Part shown: piece after piece, positions 53,001 to 64,000 of the stretch
How the letters are laid out: each line of letters begins with the position of its first letter
Position numbering within the stretch: the first letter of the stretch is position 1
NCBI GenBank assembly: GCA_027972325.1
Contig: JAPMOS010000006.1
Coordinates: forward strand, 229,001 to 293,000
Length of the DNA: 64,000 nucleotides
Direction: 5' to 3'
DNA from: Paratrimastix pyriformis
Taxonomy: Eukaryota > Preaxostyla > Paratrimastigidae
Made by a program: the position numbers and the translations under genes
Notes under the pieces: generated by a model
Told to the model about the DNA's origin: nothing
The model's database searches: none
The model's input: only the letters and a program-made list of their open reading frames with translations

Positions 53001-56000
53001 GTCGGGGGCGCGGCTGCAGCGGCTGCCGCCTCGGCCACACGGCGGGTGGAGGAGGTCGTGCGGGATTGGCCGCTGCGCACCGAGGGGGCCCCGCCACCCG
53101 TTCGCTGGGAGGATACCGAGGGGGCGACTCGGTCGCCCCGGTGCTGATGGTGCTGGTGGTGGTGGTGGTGCCGATGGGGGTTGGGCCGGCCGTCGGGCGG
53201 GCGGACCCCGCTGGGCGGCTGGGCGGCGGCCGGGTCGAGCAGGGTCGTTAGGGTGTAGTAGAGGGCCGCATAGGGCCGCAGGTCGCCCAGTTCGACCACG
53301 TGGAGCCCCAGCCGGCCCACGTTGACCAGGAGCAGCAGGGCCGAGTCCTTGCGGGAGGAGGCCTGCGGGGCCGGCAGGCGGGAGGTGGTGGGAGGGGCCC
53401 GCAGGGGCATGGTGGCGCTCGAGAAGCTGGAGCCAGGCCGGGCCGGGCCATCGGCCATCGAGAAGGTGCGCCGGTGGAGGAGCGAGAGGGCCGGGGGCGC
53501 GGGGGTCGCCTCGGGCAGCGGGGCCAGCGACCGACGGATGACTTCCTTGCTGCTCATGGCCGACACCTGCACCAGTAGCTCCTGCAGGGAGACCACAAAT
53601 ACCTCCGCAATGGCCGGGGTCGCCGGCTTGGGGAGGCTGCTTCCGTAGGGGTACGGGCCGCTCTTGGGGACACTTCCACTGCCCATTCCCATTCCCATTC
53701 CCATGTTGCCCATCAGGCGGCTCCCAGCCAGCCCGGAGATCGGCGAGGTCGTGGTGGTGGTGGCGGGCACGGAGGCACCTGTGGTGGTGGCCCCGGTGGC
53801 CCCGCTGGGGGCCGCGAGGATGCTGAGCCGCATGGAGGGCAGCAGCAGCGAGAGAGCGTTGATGGAGATGGTCTTGCGGCTGGAGGTGGTCTGCCAGAGG
53901 CCCGGCGAGCCCGCTCGGATCGGGTCGGCCACCTCGGCGCCCGACTCGTTGTGCATGTGGATCTGCGAGACGCTCGCGCAGCCGTCCAGGGGCCGGGTCT
54001 GGTCGGCGCTCAGCTGCAGCAGCACGTCACCCTCTCGGCCGCATTGAATCTCAATCAGCGAGAGGCGCACCCGCAGGTGGAGGCTCAGCGAGGCCGGCGG
54101 GAGTGTCCGGTCGGCCGGCCCCCCCGTGGGTGTCGTCGCCCCGGCCCGGCCGCCGCCACTAACGCCCGCCCGATTGGCCGCAGGAAGCCCGGGGGAGCTG
54201 ACCGGGGTATGCCTGGCGGCAGCCGACAGCCCCGGGGCCCCGGCTGAGGTGCGCCGGACATGGTGATGGTGCCGCTGGGCGGCGGCGCGCTGCTCGGGAT
54301 CCGACGAGGTCTCGGTCGATTGGCCCCGGCTGGCCGGTACCTGGGACGTCTCGTCCCTGCGAGGGCTTCGGGGCACCGGCATCACATCACCGGATGGCGG
54401 CGAGGTTGCTTCGGGGATCGTCGATGCAGCCGCGTTGACGACCACTGTGGGGGCGGCGGCGGCGGCGGCGGCGGCGGCCGCTGTGGAGCCGGCGGGTGGG
54501 GGCGGCGTGGGGAGGCGGGGAGGCGGGGGCATGGCCAAGCCCTCGTCGGATAGGTCGGGGGGCGGGCAGAGTAGCGGCAGGACGTTGGCCTGGGCCACCG
54601 TGAGGCGCTCGAGTGATTGGCGCCAGCCGGCCAGACTCGAGAGGACCAGGTCCATGGCGGCCCGGGTGAGCTCCAGCCGGGGGGGCGAGTTGATGAAGAC
54701 CATCACCATCGAGGTTGTCTGAGGCGGGTCCGCGTCGCTGCTGCCGGTCCCAGCCGCGGCCCCGGCCTCTTGCTGCTGACCGGATGGGGGACGGACGGGG
54801 GACGGCGGGAACGGCTGGGGAGGTGGTGGGGACGGGTCGGGGGAGACGGGGCGCCCATCCCGGTCCAGCGGAGCAGGGGGTGGCTGGGGGGCGAGCGGTT
54901 CCATCGCATCAGCGTTGCCGATGCTGACGTGGGCCCGGACGATGATCTCCGGGGTCGGGATGACATGGATGATCCGCAGCTCGGGCGACCCCGGCTGGGC
55001 AGGCGCCGCCGCCTTGCCGCTGCCCCCGAGGCCGGCGGTCAAGCCGGACCCCATCGCAGTCTGGGCCGCCGAGGACAGCGGGACCAGAGTGGGCGGCGAG
55101 AGCAGTGGCTCGGCTGGCCGGGCCGAGTCGCGGAGCAGGATGGCCTGTCGGGCAGATGGGCAAATGAGTGTTTGTGTAAGGGCAAGAGGGTGGAGGGTTG
55201 GCGATTCCTGCGAGCTAAAATGGGACAGGCCGGACCTTGCCCCAGCCCACCCTGACGGTCAGGTGTACCTGGATGGCCGTCGTCCGGGTGGGCAGCACCA
55301 GGGCCGGGGCCGCCACCAGCTCGCTCACAAGGGGACCGCTCCCGGTGGCACTGCCACCGCTGGCCCGGGTGCGCCGGGTGCGCATCGAGTAGGCGACCGA
55401 GCCCCCGCCGCCGCCACCGGCACCCGTATCGCCTCCGGCCGAGTCCAGGGACGGGGCCAGCCCCGGCACGGACTGCAGCGAATCGGCCCGGCGGGCGCGG
55501 GACCGGGTCCGGTGGCGGGTGGTGGGGTGGTAGGGCCTCATCAGGATGCTGGCCGAGCCGCCCTCGGGCGGCGGGGACTCGGCCATACTCCCGGCCGTGA
55601 GTCGCGGGCCGCCGCCAGGGAGCTTGGGGCGGAGGAGTCGCGGGTCCGTGACGGCCGGCCGGCCGGTGGGGGTCCCGTTGGCGCTGGTCCGGCAGGTGCG
55701 GTCGTCCTGGGGCAGCGAAGACTGGGCCTCGCTCGCCTCTGCACAACACACCAGTGGCGGCAGTTATAATGACATGCGGGGTGCGTGCGTGTGCAGTGAG
55801 CGTGGCAGCGGGTACGACCAAGCGGGATGAGTGTGCGTGTGTAGGGCGGACCTTGGGTGGAGGCGCTCACACGCAGATCGCGAACCTCCCGGCGGAGTCG
55901 CATGACCTCTTGCAGAGGCTCGGGGGCCAGCCGTGGCATGGCCGGGCACTTGGCCCAGACGGTCCAGGCACGGAGGAGCACCTGCGCCTGGGCGACGACG

Positions 56001-59000
56001 GCCGGTTCGAGCGCGGCCTCCATCCCGCCCAGGAAGGCGCTCCCGTGGATGACAGTGGCCCCGTCACTCTCCCGCCGTGAGGCCCCGGCCCGCAGTGAGG
56101 CCGCTGGGAACAGGATGCGAGAGACGGGTGCCGGCGGCAGCGGGAAGTGGGTCGCATCGGCGAAGCTCTTGGTGGTGTAGGGCGGCAGGAGGCTGGCCGG
56201 GGAGTGGGTCAGGTCGAAGTAGCGGCGCCAGGTCTCCTCGGGCCGGAGCAGCCCCGGCCCTGGAGCGGGCCGGCCGAGAGACTCGTCCATATCGCCCAGC
56301 AGGGCCGTCGTCGGCACGGGCATGGCCGGGACGGCCAGCAGGCGGGCCGGGTCGTAGGGATGCAGCACCAGCTGGCTGGGCGGCACCATGGAGGCCGAGA
56401 TCATGGTCAGCTCCATGGCGCAGCTGAGCATGCGTTGGGTGCCCGGGTCGGGAGCCGCGGCCGAGGCGGCAGGACCCGAGCCTGGCGTCCGTGGGGTTCC
56501 GCTGCCGCTCGCGGGAGTCTGTCGGCCGCCCGGCCCAGGAGCCGGACCCCCGGCCCCGGCGGCCTCGTCGTCGGATGAACCGCTGGTGGAACAGGACACC
56601 GAGTACGAGGCCCCCGAGACGGATGGCGCCGAGGCCAACGAGCCTCCCTCGCCACCCATCTGCTGCTGGCTGGGCAGGCCGTTCGCAGGGGGCTGGGCCC
56701 CGGGGGCGAGGCGCTCCGAGAGGCCCAGTCCGCAGCCGATGCTCTCCATGTACACCACCAGGGCGTGCGAGTCGACCCAGGGCCGGGCTGAGGGGCGCGC
56801 CAGGGTCGTGGTGGCCACGCACTCGGCAGGCAGCAGCGGGTCGGCCGGGAAGACGGCCAGCAGGGAGGCCAGCCGGACGTGCAGCCGCACCTGGGAGAGC
56901 AGGCTGAGCGAGTCCGTGCGCAGCTGGGGCCCGTACTTGCTGGCCAGCGTCTTGACCGCCTCCACCGCGGTCTGGGTCTCCAGGGGCCTGCGCGAAGATA
57001 CGCGGGAGAGAGGTGAAGCGAAAAAAATGAAAGTGCTTCACCGTGGGAAGAGGAAGGGAGCCTCTGACGGACACCATGAGAGCCCGACGGAGCTCAAAGA
57101 TCTCGAAGGCGGTCTTGTAGTGCTGGATGAAGAGCATCAGGTAGCGGTCAGTGCCGGGCCGGGCCGTCAGGATGGCGTCGTGGAAGATCACCCCGAAGGA
57201 ACTGCCCGCGTTCTGAAGGGTGCCGAGGATGTGTTGATGTGACTTGTGCGCAACCGCCCCTCCGCCACCTCCGCCCCTCCGCCCCTCCGCCACCTCCGGC
57301 CTGTCGGCGCCGTGCGCGGACCTTGGAGCTCCGCATGGGCGGTGGCACCGAGTGTGCGCTCTCGCTGGCCTCGGAGGAGCGGTCGGACCCGCCCGCCCCG
57401 GCCCCGGCCACGCCCTGGCTGCCCCCACTGACGGCCGAGGGCTCGGTGGCGAATCCCTCCATGTGGCCCAGCTGGCCCACCTCCAGGGCGATGCAGCCCT
57501 TGCAGAAGGCGTTCTGCCGGAGCAGGTCGGCCCCCTCGGGTGGGTGACCCTGCTGCTGGTGGTCGCCACAGCCCAGCAGCCGGTCGGGGTGCAGGGCCTC
57601 CTCTAGGGTCGGCTGGTTCATCTCCTGCAGCAGCACCAGAGGTGGCGGTTGCAGGTTGAAAATGTGTGAGCGGAGGGATGAGAGGATGATTGGTGGTCGC
57701 CTGAGAACAGGCGTGGGTGGTGGTGGGGCGACGGACGGCGATATGGCGGAAGATGGTGGCGCTGACGGAGCGCATGCGGAAGATCCACGTGAGGGTCGCC
57801 TGGCTGGTGCAGTTCGACAGGCGGAACTCGATCGGGGCTGGGGCCAGGGGAAGCGGGAACGGGAAGGTCCAGAGGAGAGGGGACAGAGGATGATCATCGA
57901 CAAAACAGCAGCTTGTTGGGGTGGAGGGGTGAGGGCAGGGGGAATGCGGACCCGACTCTGCCAGCAGGTGGGCGCAAGGGGGCGCCAAGGCCGTGATGGC
58001 AACCCCCTCCACGGAGAGGGTCAGGTCGAAGCGCAGCTTCTTCGCAGCTGACCGATTGGCGTATTGCTGCGCACGCACACCACAGAAGCCGTGAGAATCA
58101 TCGTGCCATGAAGGGATGGCGGAGGTGGGGAGGGTGCGGAGATGGACGAGAAAATGTGGCAAAGATTGCGAGGATATTGGAAGAAATAGGTCCAAATTCA
58201 CTGATGGGGACGGACAATTTTGATGTCGTTGACGCGCCTCTGCAGGCGGCGCTTGACCGTCCCGTAGGACTCACCCGGGTGGGCGGCCACCGAAGCGGAG
58301 ACCTTCCGCTGGAAGAGTTTCAGCAGCAGGTTGATCTGCACCACAGGCCGCCCGCAGAAAAGCCAAGAATGAAGCAGACCATCTCACGCTTCGCACTACC
58401 ATGCAACGCCGCACTTCGCCCCCGGGGGGGCGTACAGACCTCCCTGTAGAGGCTCTTCTGGAGGTCGACCAGGTAGGTGAGCAGGTCCGAGTGCATGACG
58501 TTGGTGATCCGGCCCACGGCCACCATGCCCCGCACCAAGGGCCCCTCGGCCACCACCGCCAGCGGGCCTGGCTGGGCCGCGGACCCCCAGGGGGCCGAGG
58601 CCTGGCCCACGAGGCGCATGCTGGGCATCTGGAAGGTTCCCGAGGGCAGCACGGCCGCGCTGGCCTGGGAGCGCGAGTGCGAGTGGGCCGACGAGGCGGC
58701 CGTTGACCGGGGCCCGGCGCTGCCCGGGGGGTTGGGGCCGCCCCCGGGGGCAGGCGCGGTCGAGTCCGCATCGGCAACCTCCCGCTCCAGTAGTGGAAGG
58801 TAGACCTCGGGCAGGGCCTCGAACGAAATGGTGCTGAAAAGATGGCGGGGCAGGAGAAAAGGCATGTGTCAACCGGAGGGGACAGGGGACAGGGGACAAA
58901 GGGGACAGGGGACAAAGGGGAGGGGACAAAGGGGACAGGGGCGGACAGGGGCGGACCATGGGTTCAGTTGGTACATGCACGAGAGCTTGAGGCGGGTAGT

Positions 59001-62000
59001 CTTGACGGTGCCCATCCCCAGTCCCAGGGGGGCCACCTGCTCGACGGGCCGCAGGGCCAGGCCCAGAAGGCTCGATCGGAATGTGGCCGTCGTGTGCAAG
59101 AAGGGCAGCCCAACCTGGATTCGGATCTCGGGCGTGTAGGCCTGCGCGCATGCCCAGCCGGCAAGAAGCACAAGAGAAAAAAGTGTGATATCGAAGACGC
59201 CGAACGGAAGGAATCGGAATGTGACGGCGGAGCGGAGGGGGAGAGGAGCGGGTGGCGGGGGGCGGGACCTGGAGGGAGGCCCCTGCGATCCCGGCCAGGA
59301 TGCCGCGAGGAGGCGGATGCCGACCGCTGGCCGAGGGGCCGGTGCGTGAGGCGCGGGTCGAGAGGGGCGGGGACGCCGAAGAGCCGCCCATCGAGGGCGA
59401 GAGCGGCGAGAAGCCGCCCCGGAAGAAGGGCGACCGGGCCGGGGTGGGGGCGGGCGTCTGCAGGGAGCCCGAGGAGCCCGAGGGGGCCAAGGGTGTCGAG
59501 TTGCCCGAGGGGTGAGGCGTCTGAGGCTGCGAGCGGGTCGGCTGTTCATCTAGGATCGAAGCAGCCGGGTCGCGGGGCGTCCAGGACTGCATCAGAAGGG
59601 GGAAGGAGGGGCAATGTGAAGCACTGTTCCACTGTTTTCCAGTCTGGTCTCTGGGGGTGTTCTGACAGCGTCTGGCGCCAGCGGACCTTGAAGAACTCGA
59701 GGCAGCGCTTGAAGCGGGCCAGGGTCAGGGGCAGGTCCATCCCGATCCGGTCGGTGGTCACCAAGCACATGGGCTCCGCCCCACCGCGGGGGCCGCGCGG
59801 CTGGAGCTGGTGGGCATCCAGGGAGAGGAGCACCGCGGGCGAGACAACCTGCAGCTGGAAGAGCGACGCCCCCGGTCCGTGGAGCTCTGACTCTGCAAGG
59901 AGAGCGAGGAGTGAGTACGTACAGGCGGGAACGGGGATGTCTGGTCACGGACCATCACGGAAGCTACATATGGCCTGGCGAAGCCCAAGGACGGCCGTCA
60001 GGGACATCTGTGGCCCCACCCCACCGCCGGCCGGGCCCGTCGCGCGGGGCAGGGGGGCCGGGCCGCGGGGGTGCGGTCGGATCGAGGGGCCCATTGGAGG
60101 CCGCTTGAAGGGGTGGGTGGTGAGGAGGCCCGAGTAGCTGACACTGGTGCAGTCCAACGAGAAGACCCCTTGCTGCGCGGTGGACCAGAGGACAGACCCA
60201 AAAAACAGGGGTGAAGCAACGATCGAAGATAGGGTGGGACGGGCACAAAGGGGGAACGGTTGGCCAGACCAAAGTGCTGGCTGCCGAGATCTGGATGGAC
60301 CCCAGAGTGCCCATCAGGTGGAGCTGGGCGAACGGCAGCCGGCGCGGGGCCGCGGGTGGATTCGTGAGTGGGTCCCCCGAGCCGCTGCTGGTGCTGGCGG
60401 GGGTCAGCGGAGGCTGCTGCGAGGAAGAGGCGCTGTCGCTGGGGCCAGTGGCAGTCTCGCTGGCGGTGGGCGTATGCGGTTGCGGTGGCTGGGCGGCGGG
60501 CGGCGGGGCGAGGACGCGCACCGTACCCACGGCCCCGCCGGCCTGCTGCTGGGGGTGGGTGGTGGACGTCCATCGCGGAGGCACCTCGGGGGTGCCGGTC
60601 GCCGTCCAGGCGTTCCGGGCGGCGGTCGGGGGAACGACAAACGACTGCGAGCGCAGATGGGCCGCCAGCACGGGCCGGGCGGGCGGGCCGGGTGTGGGCC
60701 GGGAGGCAGCCAGCAAGGCCCGGGCCGAGACGGTCATGGCGGCCACTTGGGTGGCCGTCCGGTGGTGCCTGGCCAGGAAGGGGGGCGGGTTGGGGGTCGG
60801 TGCGGGCAGGGACCCGACGTCGTCGGGGGAGCCGGGCGGCGGGGGTGTGCCGGCATCTTCATCGCGGTCGGGCTCGGGGGTGGCGGGGCGATCCTCGGGG
60901 GTGGGCTGGAGCATGTTCGTCGAGAGGCGCCTCATGCGCAGCATCTGCACCGGCGGGGGTGGGGGCGGAGGCGGAGGCGGGGTACTCTCCATGGGGCCGG
61001 CAGCGGTCGTTTTCCCCGAGGGCAGGATCGTCCCCGCCGGATGGGGTCGGAGGCGGGCCGGGGACGGGGAGACAGGCGGCTGGGCGGGCTGCGTGGGAGG
61101 AGGGAGGAGAGTGGTGGCGGCGACGGGGGGCGCGCCAATGCCGCTGCCAATGCCGCCGGCGCTACCACTTCCGCTGCCGTGGGGTCCCTGGTCCTCGTCC
61201 TCCTCGTGGGCATACGTGTCCGAACGGGCCCGCATCCTGCGGGCGGCGGCCTGGGTGGCCATCCCTGACCCGGCCTGGCGCAACTGAGGCAGGGCCTCGC
61301 TCCGGCTTCGCTGCTTGGCGGGCCGGGGGGAGAGCGACTCCGGCATCGAGACGCCCGATGGCTCATCGCCGGAAAGGAGGCCCGCGGGCGGCCCGTTGGT
61401 CGTGTTCATGCGGACCAGGTCCCGGATGAGGGTCAGGGTGGCGGCCGCGTCGGGGCCCACGGACCGGATGACAAAGAGGGTGTGATAGACGGCCGGCTGG
61501 AAATGCACCCGAACATCGGCCACGGAGAGGACCACCGCCGCGTCCTGGTCGCTGGCCGGGGACGAGTGGGCGGGGGGAGCAGGCGCCCAGATGGGTGGCA
61601 CCCCGGAGAAGAGGGGCAGATCCGTGGGCCCCGGCGGGCTGGCCGACGCGGCTGGCAGGCCGGAAGAGAGGGGCATCACCAAACTGGCATCGATCCGCCG
61701 AATGTGGATCTCGGAGCTGTTGCTGCCCCCGGGCAGCGGGATGACGGCGCTAATCTCGCGGATGACGCCCCGGAAGTGCAGCGTCCACTGGGGCACGGAG
61801 ACCAGGGAGGCCGGGGCCCGGGCAGCTGATGGGAGTGGCCGGGCTGCTGGCCTGGAAGAGAGCCCGCGGCTACTCTGGGGCGGAGCGATGAGCCGCCGGA
61901 AGGCCCGCTGTTGCAGGGACCAGGGCAGGGTGCGCGAGCGGGGCAGGGGCAGCCGCTGGGCGAGCGAGGACCAGGGAAGCCCCGCCTCGGCCTGCTTCTG

Positions 62001-64000
62001 AGGGGGCATGGGCACGTTGGCCACCTCCCGCAGAAGGGACAGCAGCAGTAGGGGCGTGGGTGAGCACACCTCGGTAAGGATCTGCTCCAAGTCCAGCCGC
62101 ACCTGCAGCTCGTAGGGCACCCGGGCCGCCGCCGTGGCCGGAGCCACCACCAAGCCCACGCCACCCATCGCCGGGGCGGCGGCCGGGGGAAGGGCAACCG
62201 GGGGTGGTCGGTGCATGCGCAGTAGGGGGGTTCCGCCCACAGGCATCCCGCCACCGGTCGTGGTGAGTCCCCCGGGGCCGGCAGGGCCAGTGACGGGGGT
62301 GGGACGAGGGCGGGTCAAAGGGGCCGTCGTGGGGGGGACCATCCACGAGCTGACCGGGAAGAGCACCGACGGCGGTCGGTGGTCTGGATCGGCTGCCGAG
62401 GCAGGGGTGCCCTGGACCATGCCGCCCTTGCTGCGGGAGCCCCCGGGGGCCGTGCCGGCCGGGGCTGCCGGCCGGGCGACAAGCTTGCCCACGAAGCGGC
62501 GCAGGGCCAGTGTGCTGGCGCAGTGATGCGAGCTGAGGGACTCGTCCCAGAGAGGCCGGATGCCGCAATCGAGGCCATCCAGCCGGACTGAGCAGAGGGT
62601 CGCGTGCCGGGCCGGGGCCAGTTCCAGGGCGGCCGTGACCCCAGACAAGACGATGTGCTCCGTGCAGGCGCGCGGCAGCTGGTCCTTCCAGCGCAACGAG
62701 CTCATGTAGATTTCCTGGAGGTACCGGCAAACGGGGCGAGGCACCGGGGAAAAAACAAAAGGCGAGAAAGTGAGCCCAGGGGCGGACAAAGAGGCTGGAT
62801 CTCAGACAGACCTCGACATGGGAGAGATCCTTGATGTCGTGCGTGAAGGAGAGGGCCACCTCGGGCACCGTCACAAAGAGGCTGAACGATGCCGGCCCGG
62901 GGGCCTCCCGGGGGCTGCTGCCAGCCGTGTCCTCGTCGAGCTCCTCCGTGCTGGTCACGCTGTCCGTGTCCTCGTTCTCGGACATGACCTCGGGGGGTTG
63001 GCTGGGGCCTTCCAGGGCCAGCGCCGTCTGGGTCGACAGGAGCGATGAAGGGCGACTCGGTTCGAGGAGAGAAGCCACAGCGATCATCCCCCCCCCCCCC
63101 CCCCCCCCCCCCCCACCATCACCACCACACTTCCCCATGTCAGACCAGGTGCGGTTCGCACAGCTGGACGACGTCCATCAGGGCTGACAGCATCAGGGGC
63201 GTCAGGGCGCACTGCAGGCTGGTGACCGTTTCGAGGACGTAACCGCGCTGCCTGGGGGGCAGCGCCGCGGCCACCGAGGGCGATGGCGAGGAGGCTGGGC
63301 CCGGAGCGGGCGCAAAGGCACCCGTCGATGCCGCGGTCGAGGCAGGCTGATGATGGCGGTGACGAGGTATATGGGGTGATGTTTGGGCCGCCGCTGCTGC
63401 CAGCGGGTGGGAGAACGGTATGGGAGCGAAGGCCACTGGGCCAGCGGAGAGGAACGGGCTGCTCCCCTTCGGGCGACTGGAGAGATGGGAGGGGGGGGGG
63501 GGGGGGTGAGCGCGGACACGAACGATGTCGAATGCCACGCCCAGCACCGCCCAGCACCGCCCGGCACCGCCCAGCGCCGCCCAGCACCGCCCAGCGCCGC
63601 CCAGCACCGCCCAGCACCGCCCAGCACCGCCCAGCACCGCCCAGCACCGCCCAGCACGCCCCATCCCAAGGGAATGAAACCGACCAGCCCCAAGAAGGAC
63701 GGCACCAGGCGATGGGGCTCGTCCGTGGGCCCCCAGTAGTCCCCAAGGGCCGGTTGCCAGAAGAGGAAGTGCCACGGCAGGGTGGCCACCGTCGTCGGAG
63801 GAGGGCTGGCCGGGCCGCTCTCCTCTGGAGGACGCCGCCGCCGACACGGCACAGTCAACAAAGAGAGGACAGAATGGGTCACGTTGGGTGAAGAAGAACG
63901 CGGAGGAGGGCGAAAGGAGCGGGTCGGGTGGTGGGGGTGGGGTGGCGACCTTCGTCCTCCTCGCCTGCGGGGAGCGAGTCGCGCTGCTCGGTGGTGAGGA
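50076..64000 (-). CDS. Giant multi-exon gene, candidate bridge-like lipid-transfer protein (5' partial)
   Basis: The gene runs right to left and its start lies beyond 64000. The coding signal is strong: about 17 exons joined by GTCCGC, GTCTGT and similar donors (for example at 62812, 59689, 57322, 55853, 55237 and 51243), and a stop at 50076. Conserved-looking segments are separated by long Pro/Ser/Gly inserts: LVTVPEVALSF-like strands near 62850, EIYMSSLRWKDQLPRACTEH (62720), PEIRIQVGLPFLHTTATFRS (59100), RYLMLFIQHYKTAFEIFELR (57120), LRIIHVIPTPEIIVRAHVSI (54970), ADLHPLTITVSSHTVPDILE (52080) and RLIFVCVGRNINPSIDELGE (50840). Length and repeated strand-rich blocks suggest the repeating-beta-groove group (BLTP1/Csf1, VPS13), which moves lipids between membranes, but I see no decisive motif. 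The C-terminus is Ser/Gly/Ala-rich with short QG repeats. Confidence 0.72.
50616..50684. repeat. 9-bp minisatellite in an intron
   Basis: About seven copies of GTGTCGGAC (sense strand GTCCGACAC) lie in the last intron of the giant minus-strand gene, beside a C homopolymer at about 50697-50716. The sense unit resembles the GTCCG donor core. Confidence 0.95.
58870..58965. repeat. GGGACAAAGG-type short repeat in an intron
   Basis: Degenerate GGGGACAGGGGACAAAG units lie in an intron of the giant minus-strand gene. Confidence 0.85.
63537..63657. repeat. 10-bp minisatellite
   Basis: About twelve copies of CCAGCACCGC or CCAGCGCCGC lie in a probable intron near the right edge. A G homopolymer lies at about 63491-63505. 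Confidence 0.95.

Overview
The window is nuclear DNA from a GC-rich unicellular eukaryote. Genes lie on both strands, are split by many short introns, and include a spastin-type AAA ATPase, an AP-3 sigma subunit, a receptor kinase and dynein-stalk-like domains. There are no bacterial operons, rRNA or tRNA genes, CRISPR arrays or clear transposons. I cannot name the species. A free-living GC-rich flagellate such as Paratrimastix would fit, but that is a guess. The most distinctive trait is splicing: nearly every intron I could place from protein continuity begins GTCCGT, GTCCGC, GTCTGT, GTCTGC or GTTTGY rather than GTAAGT or GTATGT, and ends in AG.

Layout, left to right. 1-15776 (+): a modular type I membrane protein, cut off at the left edge, with at least 27 filamin/Ig-like domains, EGF-like modules, one membrane helix and a proline-rich tail; 20 of the domains form four near-identical five-domain super-repeats. 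15954-17906 (+): spastin-like ATPase. 17958-19486 (-): SHAQKYF-type Myb protein. 19782-20435 (+): coiled-coil protein. 20953-21525 (-): AP-3 sigma. 21564-22425 (+): GNAT acetyltransferase. 22426-23543: no supported gene. 23544-29133 (-): VWA-like plus AT-hook protein. 29540-30090 (+): weak unknown gene. 30258-31400 (-): DBHS (NONO/SFPQ/PSPC1-like) RNA-binding protein. 31467-32803 (+): CDIN1-like nuclease. 32962-40504 (+): receptor kinase with a Pmp-like beta-helix ectodomain. 40730-45574 (+): proline-rich protein with two dynein-stalk-like segments and no motor. 46028-46715 (-): small PARP-type zinc-finger protein. 46778 to about 49861 (+): ArsB/NhaD/SLC13-type transporter. 50076-64000 (-): a giant gene, cut off at the right edge, possibly a bridge-like lipid-transfer protein.

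The genes do not form one pathway. Two are surface proteins (modular adhesin or receptor, receptor kinase), two concern microtubules (spastin, dynein-stalk-like), one is a vesicle coat subunit, and several are nuclear or nucleic-acid-binding (Myb, AT-hook, DBHS, CDIN1, PARP finger). Three divergent pairs share gaps of only 38-66 bp. Several genes start in AT-richer DNA and become very GC-rich towards the 3' end. Simple repeats and C/G homopolymers cluster in introns.
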